A DNA stretch of 64,000 bases, taken from NCBI GenBank assembly GCA_916048095.2, contig OU696586.1, positions 7,426,249 through 7,490,248 on the forward strand. The letters run 5' to 3'. A model generated the notes under the pieces. It ran no database searches and was not told the DNA's origin. It worked only from the letters and a program-made list of their open reading frames with translations. Shown piece by piece: positions 33,039 through 44,057 of this stretch. Within the stretch, counting starts at the first letter, position 1; every line of letters starts with the position of its first letter. A program made the position numbers and the translations under genes. The stretch comes from Sacculina carcini (Eukaryota; Arthropoda; Thecostraca; Sacculinidae).

Positions 33039-35820
33039 GTCAAGTAAACCAACGCATATCAGGCATTTCGGCCTTATGAGCTTGGTATGTCCACACGAAA
33101 ATGGCAAAACCGCTACACTAGATTTATTTGTGGTCGACACAAAACGCCCGGCTCTCCTCGACTGGCCGTCGTGCAAGGCGCTCGATAATGTGCGGGTACG
33201 TCGACATGATAAGAACGAATCACCAACAAGCAGCCAGCTGGAAAAAACGTGCGTGTTGTACACCGTGAACGACCATAGTCTGCAAGACCAAGAGTCAATT
33301 GACCGAGTGCACAGTACAGATCAACTGAAGGCACAATACCCGGACAGGTTCGACACTATCGGACACATGCCCGGGAAGTACCGCATCGTTTTGCGACCCG
33401 GAGCCCAGCCGGTGGTAGATGCACCCAGCCAAGTACCCATCAAAGTAAAAAATGATTTACAGCAGACTCTTAACGAAATGGAAGCTCAAGGGATTATTGA
33501 GCGCGTAACAAAGCCAACCGAATGGGTGAACAGTCTCACGTGTACGCGCAAAGCAAACGGACGATTGAGAGTATGTCTGGACTTAAAGGACCTCAACAAA
33601 TGCATCATGAGAACTCACCACCGCGCTCCCACACTTGATGAGATATCGCACCAGTTAGCCGGAGCTAAATTATTTAGTAAATTGGACACCAAGGACGGAT
33701 ACTGGTCAGTGGAATTGGATGATGCAAGCTCCGAACTCACGACGTTCAACACACCGTTCGGACGTTTCCCATACAACAGAATGCCATTCGGGTTGAGGAT
33801 GTCGCGGGACGTATTCCAGCAAGAAATGGATGCAATACTCGAGCAATGCCCAGGTGCCATTGGCATTGCCGACGACGTTGTGGTGTACTCCACCACTGAA
33901 GAAGAAAACGGCATCCGTCTTCACAACTTGATGAAAGTAGCAAGACACTCGGGACTGACTTTTAACAGCAGTAAGTGCTTCATAAAGTGCAGTAGCGTCA
34001 AATTCTTCGGAGCAGTTTTTGACGCAAGCGGGAAACACCCAGACCCGGATAAAGTCAAAGACTTACAGGACATGAAGGAACCACGCAACAAGACTGAATT
34101 GCAAGAATTTCTGGGTTTGGCAACCTACCTGAGCCCGTTTATAAGCGGCCTGGCTGAGAAAACGGCACCACTGCGAGACTTGCTGCGAAAGGAGGCAATT
34201 TTCAACTGGCTACCCCAGCATGCAGCAGCTGTCGAGGACTTGAAGGAAGCAATATCGAAAGAAACGACGCTGTCATATTACGACACGCAAAAACTCACCG
34301 AAATCCAAGGAGACGCGTCCCAAAAAGGCTTGGGAGCCGTGCTCATCCAAGAAGGCAGGCCGATCGCATTCACATCCAAAGCCCTGACAGATGTCGAGAA
34401 ACGATACGCAAACATTGAGAGAGAACTACTAGCAGTAGTTTTCGGATGTCGGAGATTCCATACGTATATATATGGTGGACCGGTGACGGTGTATAGCGAT
34501 CATAAACCGCTGGAGATGATTCAGAAGAAACACCTTCATGCTGCCCCTCCTCGACTGCAAAGAATGCTTCTAGCACTGCAGCCATATGACTACGAGATCC
34601 AATACGCCAAGCCAGATGCCATTACAGCGGCCGACACACTGTCTAGAGCGCCAGGGGCATGTAACGATCATATCGATCTTGATGTGCAAGTCGACCACAT
34701 CCATTTCGAACCACAGTGGATCAGAGATATTCGGAATGATACACAAAAGGACCTTGAGTTGCAAACACTCAGCGAGACAATAAACAGGGGATGGCCCGAA
34801 AGAATCGGAGACATCCGGGAGGATCAGCGTGCATACTGGCCATATCGGGACGAATTATCAATTGTGGATGGTGTAGTCATGAGAGGACAGCGCGTTGTCA
34901 TCCCATCATCAAGAACATCCATGATCCTGAAGCAGTTGCACGGGGCACATCTGGGTGAAGAAAAGTGCATGCTGTTGGCTCGGGAATGTGTATTTTGGGT
35001 AAGGATCAACAAGGACTTAGAAGACATGTGCAAGAGCTGTCCTGTTTGTAACAAATTCGCAAAGGCGCCACGGAAGGAACCGTTACTACCACATGAGGTA
35101 CCAACTCGACCCTGGCAAGTTGTTGGAGCCGATCTTTTCGATTGGGGTGGCAAGAAATACCTAGCCATCGCTGATTACTACTCGAAGTTTCCAATTGTAC
35201 GGCGAATGCCTTCGTACTGCAGCTTGACTGCAGTGAAAGATGCACTTAAGCAGACATTTGCGGAATTTGGAATTCCCGAGAAGATGGTGAGCGACAACGG
35301 ACCACAATTTAGTTCGCACGAGTTCGCACGTTTTACGGAAGAATGGAACATCCATCACATCAGCAGCTCGCCACACTACCCCCAGTCGAACGGCTTGATC
35401 GAACGCACAATACAAACGCTAAAGCAAACAATGACAAAGGTGAATGAGAGTGGAGATGACCTGCAGCTCGCTCTTTTGAATCTGAGGGCGACACCGATCG
35501 ACAGGAAACTGCCCAGCCCTGCCGAGCTCCTGATGAACAGAAGACTGAGGGGTGTCCTTCCAGGCATCGTGAGCAACCAGAATATTGACCGAGATTTACA
35601 CCGAGCGAGACTACAGGAGCGGCAAGACGAGCAGGCGACACATTACAATCGCTCGGCAGCAACTCGCCCCGATTTCAATACTGGAGAACCCATATACATC
35701 CGACAAGAGAACAACACATGGCAGCGGGGCAGAGTTGTCTCCAGATCAACCGAACACCCGAGGACATATCATTTCCTAACAGAATCCGGACGGATTTACG
35801 CCGAAGCAAAGGCTTCATAA
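32985..35820 (+). CDS. G3 pol: RT, RNase H and integrase
   Basis: An open frame in the +1 register relative to gag, first matching gypsy pol near 32985. No start codon is needed if it is expressed as a fusion. Order: RT with FSKLDTKDGYWSVEL, FGLRMSRDVFQ and GIADDVVVY (the catalytic box is IADD rather than YADD); RNase H with EIQGDASQKGLGAVL and YSDHKPLEM; integrase with an HHCC region (KSCPVCNKF), Asp in GADLFDWG, Asp in VSDNGPQFSS, and Glu in NGLIERTIQTL at D-35-E spacing. It ends at TAA 35818-35820. All catalytic residues appear present, yet gag is dead, so mobility would need help in trans. Confidence 0.85.
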
Positions 35821-36020
35821 GACCAGCTGACACCGCCACAGCATCGCCAAACAATGTCAGCGATGACCCAGGAACAAATGAAGATACGCGTTCTGGTACA
35901 CTGTCGGAAGCACGAGCAGCGACGCCGGTGGTGTTGACTCAAAACGAATCTCCGCCGATCGTCTCAAGAGCAGGCCGTGCACTCCGTCCCCCGAGTAGAT
36001 ACTCTCCGTAGAGAGGGAGA

Positions 36021-36182
36021 TGTAAGGAGCGTTAGATGGTGCCCCATGTCAAACAGTGGACCAAGCCAGTCACCCACGAGACGTCTTGGTTTGCTGGTGT
36101 CATATTGCGAGTGTTTGTGAATACCATTATGTGTGTATGCTAAGTTCATCCAATACAGTGTAACCGTTCTGTCGACATTACA
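36021..36182 (+). repeat. G3 3' LTR
   Basis: 162 bp with six substitutions relative to the 5' copy. Confidence 0.9.
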
Positions 36183-36187
36183 GTGAT

Positions 36188-37353
36188 TGAGGAAGGAAGA
36201 TCATTGCAGGCGCATAGAAAGAAAAGGATTTTGCGGACCAAGGTGACTCGTTGATAGCGCGAGGACAGTATAAAGGACGATGAACACGAGAATTAAAGTC
36301 ATTAGAAGAAACTAGAAGATCAAAAAGATAGGACGGGGAAGAGCTATTGTGCAGAATTTTATATATGAGACAACACAGCCGAAAATGAATCCTAGGAATG
36401 ATGGGAAGCCAGTGGAATTGGAACAAGAATTAAGAGGTATGACGGCAAGGTGTAGGATGGAGCACAAAACGACAGGATTGATTAACTATTTTTTGAGGGA
36501 TTTTCAGGGATTTGTTGGTAAGAATGTAGTGGAGTGAGCTGCAATAATCAAGACGAGAAAAAACAAGAGACTGTATTAATTTAATAGAAAAAGGCTGGTC
36601 TAAACAGAATCGAATAGGGTATAGACTGCGTAAAATCAAACGACAGGCGCGCGAAATAGAGACAGCATCGTTTGAAAAGGACAAGTTGGAATCGAAGATA
36701 GCACCCAAGTTTCGAACAGAGGAAGATACAGCGATTGGGAGTAATGGAGGAGAAATGCGCGGAGGGTGAAGGAGAAGAAATTCAGACTTAGAAGTGTTGA
36801 GAATGAGGCGACGAGAAGTGGTCCAGGACGTAATATCAGAGAGAATATCATTGAGAAGAGTGGCATGAGAGAAAGGACAAGGAATTAGGAGTTGTATGTC
36901 ATCGGCATAAATATGGAAAGGAATATTGTATTTACGAAGGACAGGACAGAGTGAAGACATGTAAAAATTGAACGGAGTAGGACCCAAGATAGAACCTTGA
37001 GGGACTCCAGAAATAAGAGAAGCAGATTTTGAAACAGTTGAATTAAAGTTTACTAAAACAGTGCGACCAGAGAGATAGGATTTGAGGAGAGACAATGCTG
37101 ACGAGGATAGACCCAGAGAAGAAAGATCATTGATAAGAATGGCATGATTGACAAGATCAAAGGCTAGAGACATATCGAGAAGAACAAGGAGAACTGAATG
37201 ACGATAGGACAATTGAGATAAGATTTCATGAATAACTGAAATAAGGACGGATTCCGTAGAGTGACAGGAGCGAAAGCCAGATTGGAAAGGATGAAGGACC
37301 TGGGAAATAAGGGGAGACAACTGGGAAAAAATCGCTGATTCAAGGAGTTTCAC
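36188..37353 (-). pseudogene. LINE A reverse transcriptase
   Basis: The main frame (36430-37353, 307 residues) covers the RT palm: LLVLLDMSLAFD, SGVPQGSILGP (about 115-125) and HIYADDIQLLI with the catalytic YADD at about 149-152, then TSRRLILNTSKSE. The style is CR1/L2. The frame lacks an N-terminal endonuclease because of 5' truncation and has no natural ATG. After 36430 it shifts into a C-terminal piece (36178-36426) with FHWLPIIPRIHFRL and NDFNSRVHRPLY. It is non-functional as an element, although the catalytic palm is intact. Confidence 0.8.
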
Positions 37354-37448
37354 ACGCCGGTGGTGCCGGTGGCTAGTGCTTCACACGCCGGTGGTGTTAT
37401 TGCTGAGTGTGATGATATCAACTGCACCTCATCGCTAGATGATATATA

Positions 37449-37591
37449 CCATTTACATTTTGATTTAATCCATTTGCATTTGGATTTCATCCATTTGCAT
37501 TTTGATTCGCTCCATTTGCATCTTGATTTAATCCATTTACATGTTAATTTAATCCATATGCATTTTGATTTAATCTATTTGCATTTTTGAG
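37449..37591 (+). repeat. 21-bp tandem array of octamer-like sites
   Basis: Seven units in exact 21-bp register starting at 37449, 37470, 37491, 37512, 37533, 37554 and 37575. Each is built on CCATTTGCATTTTGATTTAA. Four units carry the perfect POU octamer ATTTGCAT (ATGCAAAT on the other strand); the others differ by one base (ATTTACAT, ATATGCAT). The 7-residue protein repeats seen in translation are artefacts. Confidence 0.85.
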
Positions 37592-37783
37592 TATATATGG
37601 ATGATTAGCTGCAATTAAGAAACAAAGATTCCTCTGATTGTGTATAAATTAGCAATTGGCAGCAGCATGAATGATATGCTGAGCAGAAATTTAGTGAAAT
37701 ATTATACGTCTTCATTGGTCACAGTTTTTCATTGTGCAAAGTCGCTGAAAATTTTATATACTATTTCGCCTGATTAATAAATA

Positions 37784-38113
37784 ATGAAATATAACAAGAC
37801 AAGTTTGCAGGATAGGAAAATCATAATTGATGCGTATAACAATGATCGCAATTGGATGGCAGTGGCTAAAACACTGGGCGTCAATGAGAAGACCGCCTAT
37901 AAATGGTTGAAAAAACAACCAGGATTCACCACAGCAGCGGGGAGGAAAAAAATGAAAACAAAGGAAAAAAAACAATGTGAAGAAAATTCCCCAAATAGTC
38001 GAAACATGAACAACCGCTGTGGAGAAGAGACCGTCTTTCACACTGAGTGAGCTGCAGGCCATAGTCACAGCTAGTGATGCAAAAAACCGTTCTTTGGTTG
38101 CGGTTTTTTGCAA
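37784..38113 (+). pseudogene. DNA-transposase N-terminal helix-turn-helix fragment
   Basis: About 60 residues from the ATG at 37784 have a helix-turn-helix pattern (LQDRKIIIDAYNNDRNWMAV then LGVNEKTAYKWLKK), followed by a basic AAGRKKMKTKEKK linker. Such domains open Tc1/mariner- and pogo-type transposases. A TLSELQAIV segment just beyond, in another frame, continues the similarity. There is no catalytic domain, so only a 5' remnant survives. Confidence 0.5.
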
Positions 38114-38439
38114 AAAAACCTGTTGTTTTAATTGTTTACGTTGTTATGGATTTTATAGAATTAGCCCCAATTGTCGTCGGATATTGGCTTTTAGTACATA
38201 TACATGAGTTTTATTGACTTTTTGTACACCTTTAAGTGTCATATTTCAAGGATAATTTGATAATAGTACATAAAACAAAAATATTTATCAATAAATACCT
38301 CATGGGACTGTTTGAAAGTGCATCCGGGTCCGGTGGTTTAGGTTTCTTTCATTGAGAAAACCCGTGTTTTTAAAGATGGTTTTTATGATGAGGATATTTG
38401 AAATAATTTGTCAGCAGAACAAAACAAATTCCTTGAGTA

Positions 38440-38670
38440 ATCATGTGTATTTTTCAAAAGAAACCATGTTTTTTTCAAAAGAAACCACGTTTTTTTTCAA
38501 AAGAAACCATGTTTTTTTTCAAAAGAAACCATGTTTTTTTCAAAAGAAACCATGATTTTTTCAAAAGAAACCATGTTATTTTCAAAAGAAACCATGTTAT
38601 TTTCAAAAGAAACCATGTTTTTTCAAAAGAAACCATGTTTTTTATAAAAGAAACTATGTTTTTTAAATAA
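38440..38670 (+). repeat. AT-rich tandem repeat, about 22-bp unit
   Basis: About ten units of CAAAAGAAACCATGTTTTTT with variable T-tract length. Related AAACCATG segments occur at 29650-29690 and 41085. Frames on both strands across it are artefacts. Confidence 0.9.
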
Positions 38671-38883
38671 ACCATATTTTTTATGAAATAAAGCAATGAT
38701 GTTTATCAAATTGTTTTTAAATTCGTTATAATAATGTACAGATTCAGAAAATGTTGACAGCAGAACAATACAAGTTAATTGGTTGGTCAAGTGTTTTTTA
38801 ACAAGGGTTTATTTAAACTAACGCTTCTTTAATGAAACAATGCTTTCTATGGATTATCTGATATCTTACCTTTGACAATTTCA

Positions 38884-39240
38884 TTTGTCCTAACTGAGAT
38901 CAAAGTTGTCCCAACTGAAATCAAAGTTGTCCCAACTGAAATCAAAGTTGTCCAAACTGAAATCAAAGTTGTCCCAACTGAAATCAAAGTTGTCCCAACT
39001 GAAATAAAAGTTGTCCCAACTGAAATCAAAGTTGTCCCAACTGAAATCAAAGTTGTCCCAACTGAAATCAAAGTTGTCACAACTGAAATCAAAGTTGTCC
39101 CAACTGAAATCAAAGTTGTCCCAACTGAAATCAAAGTTGTCCCAACTGAAATCAAAGTTGTCCCAACTGAAATCAAAATTGTCCTAACTGAAATGAAAGT
39201 TGTCCCAACTGAAATGAAAGTTGTCCCAACTGAAATCAAA
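38884..39240 (-). repeat. 21-bp minisatellite, 17 units
   Basis: Seventeen tandem units (GTTGTCCCAACTGAAATCAA plus one base), mostly identical, in strict 21-bp register. The right-hand array at 40801-40945 has fewer units in inverse orientation. Confidence 0.95.
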
Positions 39241-40402
39241 ATTGTTCCAGCTAGAACCACAATGTATGCTATTGATTTTACATTGAATATCAAACTGAAT
39301 TGTTATTTGTTAAAGTACATTTTATTGTATTTCACATGAAAAGTTTAGCATTAGTCGTAAAACATAGATATGTACTACTTACTATGTACTATACAATTGT
39401 GGCTATGGTATGTAGTACAATTACAATGCAGATGTGTACCGTACGTACTTACTTTATGAGGAACTCCCAATATGAGGATCAGCCAATATATCAATGTCAG
39501 CGTATATACCACCAGCGCGTGTACTTAAATTCTAGCAACAAAGAAAGATATCACAACTCAACACAATCACAACGCAACATGACCCACTAAAACACCTTCA
39601 CTAACAAACACGCACGAACGTTCTGCGCAAACAACTGCCCTATGGCGCGCACTGCCCCATGGCGCTCTGCCCACCCCCTGCATCCCCCTGCTCGCTCATA
39701 GCACGTGCATACAACATACATACACTCACACTACCTAGCAAACACAAATAGACACCATACACCAATATATATATACCGTACAAAATTAAACATAGTACAG
39801 ATGGCTAGCAACGACAAGCGCTATACACACGTGATGCCTGAACACTTGCCATAAGACGAAAGGTACCGTCTCTGAAAGTGTGATGTTTCTGTAGATGTGT
39901 GTGTGTGTGTGTGTGTGTGCACGATTTGATCGCGAGTGCTCTCCGAGAACATTGGCTCTATACGCTGACACTGATATTGGCTGATAGAGTGCGCGCCATA
40001 GGGCAGTTGTTTGCGCAGAACGTTCGTGCGTGTTTGTTAGTGAAGGTGTTTTAGTGGGCAATGTTGCGTTGTGATTGTGTTGAGTTGTGATAGCTTGCTT
40101 TGTTCCTAGAATTTAAGTACACGCGCTGGTGGTATATACGCTGACATTGATATATTGGCTGATAGAATTCCTCATAAACTAAGTACGTACGGCACATATC
40201 TGCATTGTAATTGTAGTACATACCATAACACATAATTGTATAGTACATAGTAAGTAGTAAATATCTGTGTTTTACGACTAATGTTAAATTTTTCATGTGA
40301 AATACAAAAAATGTACCGATAACAATTAAGTTTGATATTAAATGTAAAATCAATAACATACATTGTGGTTCTAGCTGGGACAATTTTGATTTCAGTTGGG
40401 AC

Positions 40403-40760
40403 TGTTAGGACAATATCCTAAATTTTCCTGACCAGACAATTCTTATATCCTATGCTTTTTTATTCTATATTCCCATTCTATATTTTCTTTCTTTCCATTA
40501 TATGCTCTATTACATTACATTATTCATATATGTATATGTGTATGCATGTGTATGTGTATATATGTGCGTGTGTATGTTTCGTGTGCATGTGTATGTGTTT
40601 GTGTGTATGTGTGTATGTATGTGTTCAATTTTGCAAGCACCCATGTACCTTCTGTCGATTTGTGCTCCATATTTTTGTCCTCATACCGCTCTGTGTCTAC
40701 ACTTTATTACCCTGCTCCTGCTCGCGCCTTTGTCCTCGAAAGTGTGCTATTTTCAATACA

Positions 40761-40800
<40 letters not shown>
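40403..40800 (+). mobile_element. Retroposon with (GTT)n tail in the minisatellite
   Basis: Inserted between two copies of GTTGGGAC (40395-40402 and 40801-40808), which may be the target duplication or simply the tandem unit. It starts TGTTAGGACAATATCC and ends AATACAT followed by about 13 GTT units. The tail parallels LINE A and 9182-9467. Body identity is not established. Confidence 0.55.
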
Positions 40801-40803
<3 letters not shown>

Positions 40804-40945
40804 GGGACAATTTTGATTTCAGTTGGGACAACTTTGATTTCAGTTGGGACAACTTTGATTTCAGTTGGGACAATTTTGATTTCAGTTGGGACAACTTCGA
40901 TTTCAGTTGGGACAATTTCGATTTCAGTTGGGACAAATGAAATTG
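40801..40945 (+). repeat. 21-bp minisatellite, right arm of element B
   Basis: Six to seven units in plus orientation, ending GGGACAAATGAAATTG. Confidence 0.9.
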
Positions 40946-40967
40946 TAAAAGGTATAGAACAGTCTCT

Positions 40968-41759
40968 ATGGAAGATAGATTTGATTGATGTGCGTTCAAA
41001 TACCTTTTGTATACCAAGTAGCCTGCTGGTATAAGCGGCTGGTTAACCCACTTGATTTAAACTGTTGTTTTTAACCATGGTTTTTATTATAAAAAAAATT
41101 TCAACGGTTTTCGTAGATGTACAGACTTAGAAAAAAATTGGCGGCAGATCAAGGAAAGCTGAGCCAAATTTATTGGGTTTTTATAAGTAACCTGTTTTTA
41201 GAACTGGTCTTATGGATGATGGTTTATTTGATGTAGTTATTTGTTGTGTTCAAATACCTTTTTGTACATTAAGTATATTTCCTCAGTAATTTTTTTCCTA
41301 CACGAAAATATTGACCGTTTTTATGGTCAGGATTGTCACTCTGATTAATGCTATTATTCGTAGTCTCATTAGGGAAACTAAGTTTGTGTGCATATTTGTA
41401 GTATTTGTGTATATATTTGCAGTGTTTGTACTTTGATATTTGCAAATAATTGATCTGCTGCATGAAATGATGAAACATAATATAATCAACGTAGTTCATT
41501 TCTGTTAGGAAAAAAGTAATATGTAAAAAATATAATATTATGCCACCTGTTGTTTTTTTAAAACAGTTTCAGATTTTAGCATATATCTTCCCTAAAAATT
41601 CCCATAATTATATCTTCCCTCAAAATGTCCTTCTCTCCGGCTGATCCTATTAATTTAAGAGCTATCTATCCTTATCTAGCTATCTATCTATCCTACTCAT
41701 CATTTCTTCATGGCCAATTCCTATCTGATAAACATGCCATCACCATGCTATCCTTAAAA
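40968..41759. other. Non-coding AT-rich stretch
   Basis: No gene is supported. An AACCATGGTTTTT block near 41076 and a GTACAGACTTAGAAAA block near 41120 resemble sequences at 38.4-38.8 kb, suggesting another decayed AT-rich dispersed repeat. Confidence 0.4.
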
Positions 41760-42298
41760 AACCTACATTAAATCCATCTGAATGCGCTAATTACCGTCCT
41801 ATATCTCTTCTCAGCTTTCCTTCAAAACTCCTTGACTCAGCGATTTTTTCCCAGTTGTCTCCCCTTATTTCCCAGGTCCTTCAACGTTTCCAATCTGGCT
41901 TTCGCTCCTGTCACTATACGGAATCCGTCCTTATTTCAGCTACTCATGAAACCTTATCTAAATTTTTCAATCGTCTATCAGTTCTCCTTGTTCTTCTCGA
42001 TATGTCTCTAGCCTTCAATCATGCCATTCTTATCAATGATCTTTCTTCTCTGGGTATATCTCCGTCAGCATTGTCTCTCCTCAAATCCTATCTCTCTGGT
42101 CGCACTTTTTCAGTAAACTTCAATTCAACTGTTTCAAAATATGCTTCTCTTATTTCTGGTGTCCCTCAAGGTTCTATCTTGGATCCTACTCTGTTCAATC
42201 TTAACATGTCTTCTCTTTGTCCTATCCTTTGTAAATACAACATTCCTTTCCATATTCATGTGGATGACATACTAAGCAATGATGAGAAACAGACAGCT

Positions 42299-42411
42299 TT
42301 TATTATTATTATTAATTACAGGCAAATCCAGTAGCATGGGAAGAGTGCAAGCACTATTACCACCCTAAGGTGGCCCCATGTACCGGAAGCGCCCAAAAAG
42401 CGCCCAAAGCT
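42299..42411 (-). mobile_element. SINE-like 113-bp insertion in the G4 LTR
   Basis: Present in one G4 LTR and absent from the other. It is flanked by AGCT (42295-42298, and 42408-42411 at its end). On the minus strand it ends CCTGTAATTAATAATAATAA, an ATT-type tail like those of CR1/L2-mobilised SINEs. It is probably a 5'-truncated SINE. No A/B boxes remain. Confidence 0.55.
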
Positions 42412-42893
42412 GATAAATATATGACATATATTCCTGAAAGGATGATAGCTGTATGTTCTTATCAGTAACAAATCAAAATAACAACAAGTCTGAACTACAC
42501 AAGCCACCAACCAACAACAGAGATCAACCACGACGCCCTTTAGCATAAATGAAGCAAATGCGCAACCATTGTATATCTCCCCCTTCATGGACAAGCGATA
42601 TACACATATTGCGTTAATGAGGAGAAAATATGATGTAGTCGTCAAATCGGCAATTCCGCCTAATGGTGCGCGTCGAACGGCGAACACCTCGATCAGCGGT
42701 AACCGGCGATCTGCCAGCAGGAGCGTCGCCACCCGCAACCTGGGGTGTTGGGTTGTCCACATCAGAAGAGGACTCCTCTGGACGCCTAGTTGACGGAATG
42801 GCTGGCGCCGGAGGTGATGCTGTAGGTCCAGCAGGGTGAGATACAGCAGAACGTTCGGCTACAGGTGATGTTATACCGCAGGCAGTATCCTGG

Positions 42894-43326
42894 TTAGGCG
42901 CACCGGTTACTGGTTAGGCGGACCGGTACTGTACTCGGTTGATGGTATTTCATCGTGTGAATAGTTCGACGATGGAGTAGACAGGAAGGTAGGGGGGCGC
43001 GGTGGTGGACAGCCAGGAGCGTACGGTGTAAAGCGGCGCAGGAACTTCCGATTCCTGTACGACAAACGACGAGAGCCGTCCATACATACGCCATACTAGT
43101 CATGTTGCCGCACTTCCACGATGATACCAGACCGGTCCCAACGTCGAGGGTGGTTGCCGATTTGGTTTTGGACGTACACATGGTCGCTCACTTTCAGCGG
43201 CGGTAGTCTGACGATGTGTTCAGACAGAACCTCATTTTGACGGATGAAGCCGCGTTCAATGCCTGTAGATCTACAGTACGACGCGGGCTGCCGTCTTTTT
43301 TCTCCATTGTCACCATGCGGGCACAC
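42894..43326 (-). pseudogene. G4 integrase C-terminal remnant
   Basis: Minus-strand pieces show VSDHVYVQNQIGNHPRRWDR, IVEVRQHD, then a TAG, then DGSRRLSYRNRKFLRRF. This is the C-terminal module of K02A2.6-like integrases. No catalytic core is present. Upstream it abuts RT motifs, which marks the deletion. Confidence 0.7.
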
Positions 43327-43940
43327 CAGGTTACTGGGGAGCCGAGCGGGACGGGTTCGATGACGCCGAGGTGGACATCTCTGTCGATAGCAGCCTTCAC
43401 GTCAGCACGCCAGTTCACTGGAACGGGAATCGGAGTGTGCACCGCGTGAGGTTTCACAGTGGGGTCCACATGAATGTGCAGTGATGAACCAGTCATCGAT
43501 GGGAGGGGTTGATGTCCGCATGTGTTGAACACACTCTCACTGTAATATTGTAGGATGCATTTCTCTAGTCGCTCTCTGTTTGCTTCAACCAGGGCCATCG
43601 GCGGCCTTGCCGGTGTTTGTGGCGCGCTACGTCGACGAGGACAGTCACACGTGTGGGGCTCCTGTGTTGTCTGCTCTTGAACCGAATCTGCTGTTGCCAG
43701 GGCGGATACTGATGATGAACCACCAGCTTGTGGAAAATCGTGGGATGTGATACCAAGCTGTGCACACGCCTGCCGACTAAGATATAAAGCATTAGGTTTG
43801 TCTGCCTGAACGTGGCACAGTTGGTGAGTTACACGATGATCGCCGTTTTTGTCGGCCGCTCTTATAGTCAGAAAGACACCACCGAGAATTCGCAGCGCAG
43901 ATCGATTAGCGCCACACAATTCTTGTCTAACAGGAACCAA
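43194..43940 (-). pseudogene. G4 protease-RT N-terminal remnant
   Basis: A 248-residue frame holds the linker after protease (HQLCHVQADKPNALYLSRQA) and the start of RT (HTPIPVPVNWRADVKAAI, VTWCARMVTMEKKDGSPRRT, VDLQALNA). It then switches abruptly to unrelated residues, where the RT palm, RNase H and integrase core should be. This places the deletion junction near 43260. Confidence 0.7.
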
Positions 43941-44057
43941 ACCGTGTGGGTGGATCCTGAGAGCATGCAGCAGCTGCGTGCCACAAACTGTGGTCCGTGC
44001 GCCTGTGTCAGCAATAGCGCTACAGTTTGTTGGACGATGAGATGGAGGCTGAACTTT

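Larger units (their letters stand above)
31708..36182 (+). mobile_element. Ty3/gypsy retrotransposon G3
   Basis: 4,475 bp with 162-bp LTRs (31708-31869 and 36021-36182) starting TGTAAGGAGC and ending GACATTACA. Target duplication GTGAT lies at 31703-31707 and 36183-36187. The LTRs differ at six sites (about 3.7%). The primer-binding site TGGTGGCAGCC begins right after the LTR at 31870; I could not match it to a tRNA from memory. The purine tract GAGAGGGAGA adjoins the 3' LTR. gag is broken by stops and shifts, while the pol frame is open to its natural end. It sits in the opposite orientation inside LINE A. Confidence 0.9.
31495..37353 (-). mobile_element. LINE A copy split by gypsy G3
   Basis: Minus-strand non-LTR element. 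Its 3' part lies at 31495-31707 and its RT part at 36183-37353; the two join at the G3 target GTGAT. It is 5'-truncated at about 37353, inside the RT finger region. The 3' UTR sequence (GACTCTAATTTACAATTACT on the element strand) is shared with the copies at 22.0 kb and 47.3 kb. This copy ends without the TTG tail, in the sequence near 31495. Confidence 0.8.
38870..40967. mobile_element. Foldback-like element B with 21-bp minisatellite arms
   Basis: Left arm: ACCTTTGACAATTTCATTTG, then 17 units of the 21-bp repeat, then 39241-39655. Right arm, inverted: about 39993-40384, then the 21-bp repeats, ending GACAAATGAAATTGTAAAAG. The two inner arms match over about 390 bp with roughly 10% difference, around a core of about 340 bp with a GT run (39898-39919). 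The core matches element A in inverse order. The right minisatellite is split by a retroposon (40403-40800). No protein is encoded. Outer ends are shorter than those of A, so B may be truncated. Confidence 0.7.

Noticed and set aside
38884-39240. CRISPR-like array
   Set aside because: Units are directly adjacent with no spacers, and the context is eukaryotic. It is a minisatellite.
38872-41034. Proteins with repeating 7-residue GTxxISV units
   Set aside because: The 21-bp minisatellite equals seven codons, so repeat-coded peptides appear in several frames on both strands.
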